Assembly: GCA_023231475.1 (NCBI GenBank)
Contig: JALJEE010002520.1
Location: 1 to 39,865, forward strand
Direction of reading: 5' to 3'
DNA length: 39,865 nucleotides
DNA from: Seison nebaliae
Lineage: Eukaryota; Rotifera; Pararotatoria; Seisonacea; Seisonidae
The notes under the pieces were generated by a model, which worked only from the letters and a program-made list of their open reading frames with translations, was not told the origin of the DNA and ran no database searches. This document shows, one piece after another, positions 33,943 to 39,865 of the stretch. A program made the position numbers and the translations under genes. How positions within the stretch are numbered: position 1 is the first letter of the stretch; every line of letters begins with the position of its first letter.

Positions 33943-35261
33943 ATGAAATTTTTCATTTTCATTCTATTCTTTCTCATTCAAAGTTGCTTTTCTTTCCCCC
34001 CATCCACCTATGCCTATACTTCTTATCAATTCTTCCTAGGAATTTCTTGCTACACCATTCGCGACGTTATCACATCGAACGAAACTGACCTCAATGACAA
34101 TACACGATTCAACATATCCAATCTGGAAGAATGCAGCATGGAGAAGAATGGAAATCTTTCTAATGTCATCATTTGTTTTCGTATCACTGAATTGTTGGAC
34201 ATGGACCAATTGAATAATATAACGGATCAGATCTCTACCGAAGTCTTACGACGTGTCCTCTATATCATTTTGAGAGAAGTCTCATTTTTTTCTTTTTCTT
34301 TCATTCTACTTCATTTGTCGTGTAACTTAATTTGTTGTCAGATCGCGCGCAAAGTTATGAACTTCAACAACAAATACAATAAAATTATTGAACATTTCCA
34401 TTTGTTTTACACTTCCACCGTCCCCTCCAACTACACTTATACCTCCGACAAATACAATTTGGGTCAACTCATTCAACATGTCCTCCAAACGACCACGCTC
34501 CGATTAGAAGTGAGTAGTGATGGTCGGTATGAAACGTTATCTAAATTTGGGAAACGTGATCAATTGGAAGGGAAATCATCGGACAATACCATTCCACTAT
34601 TGAGGAGTACGTTGACATTGAACGGTAACCGAGTTCGACGACTGATTAAATCGGCAGGTTTCCCATTCTCCTTCTTCATATGAAATGGAATTAATTCTCT
34701 TTAGCTAAACCGAAGATTGGACGGATTCCAATATATATTTACATTATCGCAGGAATTATCTTTCTCATCATTTTCAGTCTGATGATATACACCATTTATT
34801 ATTGTGCCACAAGTAATAATGTAAAGAAGATGAAAGTAGAGGAAACTCGAACTACTACTCGTCGAACTAGAAAGAAGAACAATTCGATGAATAAAGGCCG
34901 ATCGAATAATGCGAAGATGTCTTATATTTATCATCCAATTCATTCGAATGATGGTTATTCTTCTTCTGAGAACGACCACATGTCGAAAAGTGATAATGAT
35001 TCAGGATTAGAATCCACTCCGCTGATGATCGAAATGAAAGAAACGGAAACTCACGGAACATTCTCACCAATTCCCGTCGGAAACGATTTCACTAATGGAA
35101 AATGGGGCGTTACTGCACCTCCAACTATGTATCCAGGAGAAGAGAAATTTCTTTTCAAGAATTCAAGAAATGTTCAAATTAGTCCGGTAGATATTGCTTT
35201 GAAACTGGATAAGCAGGAGAAGACGAACGAAGATAACAGTGTACATGAATCTGGAGAATGA
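33943..35261 (+). CDS. Single-pass type I membrane orphan
   Basis: Not recognised. Exons 33943-34278, 34342-34657 and 34705-35261 give 402 residues. A signal peptide (MKFFIFILFFLIQSCFS) is followed by a ~200-residue ectodomain with N-glycosylation sites (NET, NIS, NLS, NIT, NYT) and few Cys. One transmembrane helix near residues 226-250 (IYIYIIAGIIFLIIFSLMIY) follows. The ~150-residue cytoplasmic tail starts basic (RRTRKK) and becomes Ser/Asp/Glu-rich. The second intron starts GTTTCC. The first (34279-34341) starts GTCTCA, is 63 nt, carries no in-frame stop, and its translation is a hydrophobic VSFFSFSFILLHLS-type run, so retention would add a second membrane-like segment. Type I topology is clear; function is not. 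Confidence 0.65.
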
Positions 35262-35696
35262 GAGAAAGAAACGGCAATTAAAAGACGTTTTTGAATGACA
35301 ATCATATAATTTAATTCATTAATAAATAATATTCTATTCTTTCATCATCTTATCGAAACTGTGTTAACTCTCTTAAAAGTATTATCATTTAATTGTATAT
35401 CATTTCTAATACCAGAACAAAATGGAAATGATGGAAATGATGAAAAATTTGAATTGAAATGAAATTGAAGTGAAATTTTTGAATTTTCTGCTTTTCGATT
35501 ATCACCAAAGAAGTTCCTTGAAATTTTTACTCAAACTTCAAACGAAAAAAACTGTCGAACTGTAGATTGTTGAGAATTGAGGAGAAAGAAAATTGCGCTA
35601 AAAAAAAAAAGAAAGACTTACAAGATAAAAGAGCGCAAAACATACGACCTATCATATTAGTCAGTTTTTATTATTGAAGAATTGAGAAAAGAAGAA
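35262..35696. other. Intergenic between two orphans
   Basis: No frame is supported. AATAAA-like signals near 35320 could serve the membrane orphan. Confidence 0.5.
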
Positions 35697-36902
35697 ATGT
35701 CGGAAATGGAAAAGAACGAAGATATGGTTCTAGTCAAGTACATGTTCGCCAACAAAGACAAACTATTGAGAGGTATCGAACTGAAGAATATCGTTCAATT
35801 TAACAAATGTTATAAAAGCAAAGAAGAATATTCATTTCCAATGTCGTTCAATTATTTGCGAGATGAAATTTTTGGTATTAGTGAGAAAACGGCAAAGAAG
35901 TTAGATAATCAATTAACATTTCTAGATTTGGAGTATAAGATGGAGAAGAAGAAGAATAAGATATTGAAATGTCTGCGGAAGTTCGAGAAGGAGGAGCAGA
36001 AGAAAATTGAAGATGTCTATTTCACGAAGATGAAGGAATTGATTATTGAACAATATCAGTTGAATTTGCCGGTTAAATATTTTTTCTTCATTACCCGTCT
36101 CATCATCATTCTCTTCCTTTAGAATAATAATGATGTCATCGAACAAAAAGATACGAATTTCCTTCAAAATATCGTCAACAGAGTTCCATCGAACGACGAA
36201 GATATCAAGTATGACAGTGCGTTAGCGAACTTGACATTGAGAGGAGCAAATATGGAGCCGATCAATATGTTGGAAGATTGTTTGGAGAACACGATGACAT
36301 ATGAACAATATGTCAAATTGGTCACATCGCCAACTGGAGAGAATGTAACTCCTGGTAAATTATCGAAGTTCTCTCGAAATAAATTATCGGCCAAATGTGA
36401 GAAGGTCGTTGAATTGGTTGAAGATAATCTCGGACGATCCACTCTCGATGTTCAGGAAGAAGTGAAATCTGTTCCAAATGATTCAGAATCGGATGATAAA
36501 AAATCAGAAAAATCAATAAAATCAGAGAAATCAGACGTAATCGATCTTCCTTCATTTTTCCCAAAAAAATCTTCAGTTATCAAAGAGGAAGATGAAAATA
36601 GTGAGAGCTCTTCTCCAGATTTGCGAAAGAAATGGGGAAATGTGAAAACGATTATTCGAAATGAAGAATGGTACAAAAGTCAAAAGGAATATACGAGAGT
36701 CACTGATCCGTGGAGTACACCAGAATACATTTCTAATTTTCCGTATGAAGATAAACCAAACGGAGATTGGGAAGGACGAAAACATTCCGACAATGCATTA
36801 AGCGAAGTCGATGAAGTTGAATATCCCAATTGCATAGTACCAGCACCGGAGCCTTATGATATCGATTCAGATATATTTTATGCCGCCCAATGTGGAGAAT
36901 AA
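35697..36902 (+). CDS. Coiled-coil orphan, probably nuclear or cytoplasmic
   Basis: Exons 35697-36071 and 36123-36902, phase 0, give 384 residues. The intron is 51 nt and starts GTTAAA. No signal peptide or membrane segment. The first 125 residues are Lys/Glu-rich with a helical coiled-coil stretch (EYKMEKKKNKILKCLRKFEK, KIEDVYFTKMKELIIEQY). The second exon starts with a moderately ordered part (LTLRGANMEPINMLEDC), continues TPGKLSKFSRNKLSAKCEKV, then a Ser/Lys/Glu-rich disordered region (DDKKSEKSIKSEKSD). It ends with a Trp/Tyr-containing acidic tail (EEWYKSQKEY, DPWSTPEYISNFPYE). The early helix followed by a Ser/Lys-rich middle loosely recalls chromosomal-passenger proteins such as borealin, but similarity is too weak to name it. 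The ATG at 35697 is the first in frame. Confidence 0.65.
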
Positions 36903-37214
36903 ATAAAAGAATGTTTTATTAAATTTAATATAAAACAAAAGAAAAAAATTAAATAAAGTTTCTTAAAGTTCGTAAAAAAAAAATAAAATTTTTTCAAATT
37001 TGTTCAAACATAAGGAAGGGGGAAGTTATGGTAGCAAGTAGGAAGATCAGAGGATATCAGGTTGAGTTAATGGAAAGATGGAAAGCTTAAAAATGTTTAA
37101 TTTTTAATTTTATTGTTGTCACATACAGAAAGCACTTGTTGAGATTGTTGCTTTGACAATTTGATGTTTAAATAAATAAAAAAAAATTTGAATGAATGAA
37201 AGAAAGAAATTGTT
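36903..37214. other. Convergent 3' spacer
   Basis: AATAAA-type signals right after the orphan stop and again near 36952. No gene. Confidence 0.5.
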
Positions 37215-38753
37215 TTAACGTTCCACTCCGAGATTCATGGCAACGAAATCAAACGTAAAAATTCCGACGATAGCAGCGGGAAGAATTTTAAAGAGATTTG
37301 CTTTCGATCCTAACCAGAAACCTCGGAAACCATGTTTCTGATAAATATTACTCATAATATCGATAATAGAATTCTTGTAGAAAAATGAACTTTGTTTTCT
37401 TGTTCGAATAACATAGAAAGGGAAGGCAACATACATGCCAAAAACGGCGGAGATGTTACCCAAAGCGAGAATGATGTGCATTGGTGGACGTTCATAATCG
37501 TTCACTAATTTCACATAAAATTCTCTTAATGTTTCATATGACCAAAAATCGACGGCAGCATAAGGAATCACACCTAAAGTGTTGATGGTATAACCACGAT
37601 AGAAATTACGAAATCCTCCATTCTTGTAAATTTCTTTAACAATTTCACGTACATCTCTCTTGTTGGCAAGAGCGAGACGTGTCTTAATCACTTCCAATGG
37701 ATAAATGGTAGTTTGAGCTAAAAAACCGGCAAATGCTCCAGCTCCCAATTTCATGGGATGACTCAAATGAGAATTCTGATTGATGTATGTCACATCGTTT
37801 TCTAATGGTGTCCATAAATAATCTTCGATCGATTGTTTCACCATTTCATAAGTGCCAAATTTGATAGCTGATTCTGGCATCATTTTTAAGACACTAATAA
37901 AATTTCCTCTCCATAATGATCGTAGACCAGCATCTTTTAATAATCGTCTTCCCGTTTGAACAATATTTCTCTCGCCATAAACTTGTTGGAAGATGCGAAT
38001 ACGATCTAATGGTGCCGTAATGGTTCGACTGGCAGCACCAGCCATCGCTCCCGCTACCATATAACGCCACCATGTTCCACCTTCTAATTCATCTTCAGTG
38101 AATTCTGTTGGCATTGATTGATCACGAGCAAAATCGACAAATACTGCTCGTTGCCATAATCCGAGAAGTGAATCGATCGATTCCGTATTCCATTGGAAAT
38201 ATCGATTCCATTCATCTAATGAGATTGTCGTCGTTTTCGACTTATCTAAATGAGCAATAAGATGTCGAACTTCATTCCTTTTTAAATTAATACCAATATT
38301 TTTAAATGCTTTTCGAATCTCTAATTCATTCAATTGACCGTCACCACTGATATCGAATCGATGGAACATCAATTCAATTTGTTGATGACGTGCAGCAATC
38401 TTCTTAATGAAATCAGACATATTAATCATATTGGCTGATTGGGATTCGATCAATAATCTCTTCCAAATCCTCTCCGCCCATTTCTTTTTAGACGACTCCA
38501 AATTCTTCGTATTAATCGATGGAATTCTTATGATTCCTCTCTCTATTCCATCCAATAATTCCTTCATATCAATTTTCCCATCTCCATTCTTATCCAATTC
38601 TTCAAAAATATTCTTCGCTTTCGCCTCATAATCAATCTGATAATTTATCGAATTTTCATCATCAATTTCATTATCATTCTCATTCACCAGATGATGATGA
38701 TGATGATGATAATGAGAATTGAAGAATTCTTTCAACTTCTCCACAATCATCAT
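37215..38753 (-). CDS. Ca2+-binding mitochondrial carrier SCaMC (ATP-Mg/Pi exchanger, SLC25A23/24/25 group)
   Basis: An inner-membrane carrier that swaps ATP-Mg for phosphate under control of cytosolic Ca2+. Intronless, 512 residues. An EF-hand regulatory domain comes first: DKNGDGKIDMKE at 54-65 and DISGDGQLNELE are canonical, and DKSKTTTISLDE is degenerate. An amphipathic linker and six membrane helices in three SLC25 repeats follow. Carrier signatures are PLDRIRI, PLEVIKTR and a deviant third copy PFYVIRTR. GTWWRYMVAGAMAGAASRT, at the start of the first repeat, is typical of SCaMC. Length slightly exceeds the ~470-500 family norm owing to a His-rich (SHYHHHHHH) and Asn/Asp-rich N-terminal insertion coded by an ATG repeat. 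Absence of introns is unusual next to its intron-rich neighbours and may hint at a retrocopy, although the frame is intact. Confidence 0.93.
   Translation of the reverse strand: MMIVEKLKEFFNSHYHHHHHHLVNENDNEIDDENSINYQIDYEAKAKNIFEELDKNGDGKIDMKELLDGIERGIIRIPSINTKNLESSKKKWAERIWKRLLIESQSANMINMSDFIKKIAARHQQIELMFHRFDISGDGQLNELEIRKAFKNIGINLKRNEVRHLIAHLDKSKTTTISLDEWNRYFQWNTESIDSLLGLWQRAVFVDFARDQSMPTEFTEDELEGGTWWRYMVAGAMAGAASRTITAPLDRIRIFQQVYGERNIVQTGRRLLKDAGLRSLWRGNFISVLKMMPESAIKFGTYEMVKQSIEDYLWTPLENDVTYINQNSHLSHPMKLGAGAFAGFLAQTTIYPLEVIKTRLALANKRDVREIVKEIYKNGGFRNFYRGYTINTLGVIPYAAVDFWSYETLREFYVKLVNDYERPPMHIILALGNISAVFGMYVAFPFYVIRTRKQSSFFYKNSIIDIMSNIYQKHGFRGFWLGSKANLFKILPAAIVGIFTFDFVAMNLGVER
38691..38710. 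repeat. (ATG)n microsatellite coding poly-His
   Basis: Seven ATG/GAT units that read as six consecutive His on the minus strand near the N-terminus of the SCaMC carrier. Confidence 0.9.
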
Positions 38754-38860
38754 TTTTAATCTGTTTTAAAACTTAATTCTCATTGAATTGAATGTGAAGA
38801 AAATTTTATTGAAGAAAAAAATGTTGAATGATGAAAAATGATGGTTTTTACTGGGAAAAA

Positions 38861-38910
38861 GAAAAATTTTTGCGATTAAAAAAAAAGAAAAATTTTTGCG
38901 ATTAAAAAAA
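38861..38910. repeat. Two-copy 26-base tandem duplication
   Basis: GAAAAATTTTTGCGATTAAA plus trailing A occurs at 38861 and again at 38887, immediately upstream of the SCaMC start. The near-identical copies indicate a recent slip event. Confidence 0.8.
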
Positions 38911-39007
38911 CCGAAAAGATTTATAAAAGGAACAGATAAATTTGAAATAATCAAATAAATTCTTTTAATCGTTAATTATTCCTAATGTTCTAATTTGATG
39001 GGAATTT

Positions 39008-39406
39008 CTATAAATTTTGTTTGATCAGTTCCTTCACTCGACCGATATTGGAACCTTTCACTTCATCCAATTTCTTCCCATCTTTAAAGATCTGAAATGT
39101 TGGCATAACCGTAACATCACATTCGGCAGTGAAATCCTCTTCCTCATCTACGTCCACTTTAAAGAATTTTACGTTCGTATATTCTTTCGCCAACTCTTCA
39201 TAATCGGGAGCGATCTGTTTACACGGTCCACACCATGTCGCGAAAAAATCGATTATTGATAATCCTGATTTACCTTCTTTCTCGAAAGTCTCTTTCGTGG
39301 CGTCCTTGAAGAAATTTTGAGACATGATCGAACTGAAGAATAATTGTCTTGTTGGGGGAAGAATGAGAAAGGTACGTTGTAGAAAGTTTCTTGTCAAATG
39401 ATTCAT
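39008..39406 (-). CDS. Thioredoxin
   Basis: A thiol-disulfide reductase. Intronless, 132 residues from the first ATG. The thioredoxin fold starts near residue 28 (MSQNFFKDATKETF), with active site WCGPC at 58-62, cis-Pro VMPTF and the closing VKELIKQNL helix. The first 27 residues (MNHLTRNFLQRTFLILPPTR) are basic and hydrophobic without acids, as in a mitochondrial presequence. Starting at the internal Met28 (39325) would give a classic 105-residue cytosolic thioredoxin, so leaky initiation could serve both compartments. The neighbour is the mitochondrial SCaMC gene on the same strand. An organism with tRNA-Sec commonly reduces thioredoxin with a selenocysteine-containing reductase, but none lies in this window. 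Confidence 0.93.
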   Translation of the reverse strand: MNHLTRNFLQRTFLILPPTRQLFFSSIMSQNFFKDATKETFEKEGKSGLSIIDFFATWCGPCKQIAPDYEELAKEYTNVKFFKVDVDEEEDFTAECDVTVMPTFQIFKDGKKLDEVKGSNIGRVKELIKQNL

Positions 39407-39836
39407 CTAATGAAATGCAAACAACACAAGAAATGAGATTAATGAGAAAATTAGAGGATTTTATCTCAACAAAATTTTTTTCCATTTTAAATTTTTTGGC
39501 TTATTTTTTCGTTAGTCAATAATTCACTTAATTGTCTCCATTAAACATTCTTCCCTAGAATCATTAGATAAGAGTGAAGACATTAATCGCTTCTACAAAC
39601 AGAGTAATCATGACAACTAATCACTTAAAGATGGCGTCATGCCAATTACATAATTAGCTTAAAATTTAAAAATTTTGAAAAAAATTTTTTTTAATTTTTT
39701 TTAAACTTCTTTTCACAAAAACAACTGTCGTGGTCATATATAAATGACTGGCTCAGAGAAGAAAAAGAAACACGAGTTTTAAGAGAGAATTAATATTAAA
39801 TAAAATCCCTTTCTATATATTGTATCTTTGTGCACT
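39407..39836. other. Divergent promoter region between thioredoxin and the right-edge gene
   Basis: AT-rich with no frame supported apart from the promoter elements noted separately. The right-hand 100 bases should be the leader of the next gene. Confidence 0.5.
39737..39744 (+). promoter_or_regulatory. TATA box of the right-edge gene
   Basis: TATATAAA about 95 bases before the ATG at 39837, with the expected spacing for a leader of ~65 bases. Confidence 0.45.
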
Positions 39837-39865
39837 ATGTCTGGTAAGTCAAGCCAGAAAGAACT
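39837..39865 (+). CDS. Start of a gene truncated by the window edge
   Basis: ATG after a TATA-box promoter reads MSGKSSQKE before the window ends. The codons contain GTAAGT, so a very short first exon (ATG TCT G) is also possible. Too short to assign. Confidence 0.35.

Overview
The window looks like nuclear DNA of a small-genome, AT-rich animal. A lamin, a death-domain DAPK/ROCO protein, a calponin-family muscle protein and a selenocysteine tRNA together point to a metazoan. A secreted protein with fibronectin-II repeats and the small introns (mostly 41-64 nt) fit a compact invertebrate genome. I cannot name the phylum safely; an ecdysozoan is only a guess. Nothing bacterial and no virus-like element was recognised. 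Gene models were built by hand from reading frame, exon phase and protein-family knowledge, not from transcripts.

Layout. Proteasome subunit Rpn6 (318-1905 +) converges on a secreted protein with four fibronectin-II modules, a Thr-rich stalk and a cationic tail (1970-4562 -). A one-exon WD40 protein (4770-5789 -) is divergent from the ER translocon factor Sec63 (6346-9492 +). LSM6 (9620-9976 -), a DNase II (10127-11194 +), a very basic orphan protein (11422-12366 +) and a transgelin/Mp20-like protein (13479-14041 +) follow. Then come tRNA-Sec(TCA) at 14700-14786 +, a secreted orphan (15070-16447 -) and a lamin (17775-19792 -).

From 21.5 to 33.5 kb lies a DAPK-type locus that appears to be split. 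A stand-alone DAPK kinase (21575-23961 +) is followed by a Ser/Thr-rich reading frame (26022-26807 +) and then by an ankyrin-ROC-COR-death-domain part (29061-33535 +). After it come a single-pass membrane orphan (33943-35261 +), a nuclear-looking orphan (35697-36902 +), a Ca2+-regulated mitochondrial ATP-Mg/Pi carrier (37215-38753 -), thioredoxin (39008-39406 -), and the first codons of another gene at the right edge (39837 +).

Four observations deserve most attention. (1) Of 38 introns I could place, 34 start GTT rather than the usual GTA/GTG. (2) The FN2 protein reads like a precursor with a furin-type site followed by a cysteine-free tail of about +28 net charge. (3) The DAPK kinase and DAPK regulatory halves appear as separate units. 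(4) The lamin reading ends without a CaaX box.

The genes look like a mix of unrelated housekeeping and accessory genes; I see no operon logic. Shared functional themes are limited to ER/secretory proteins (Sec63, DNase II, the secreted orphans) and the neighbouring mitochondrial carrier and thioredoxin.
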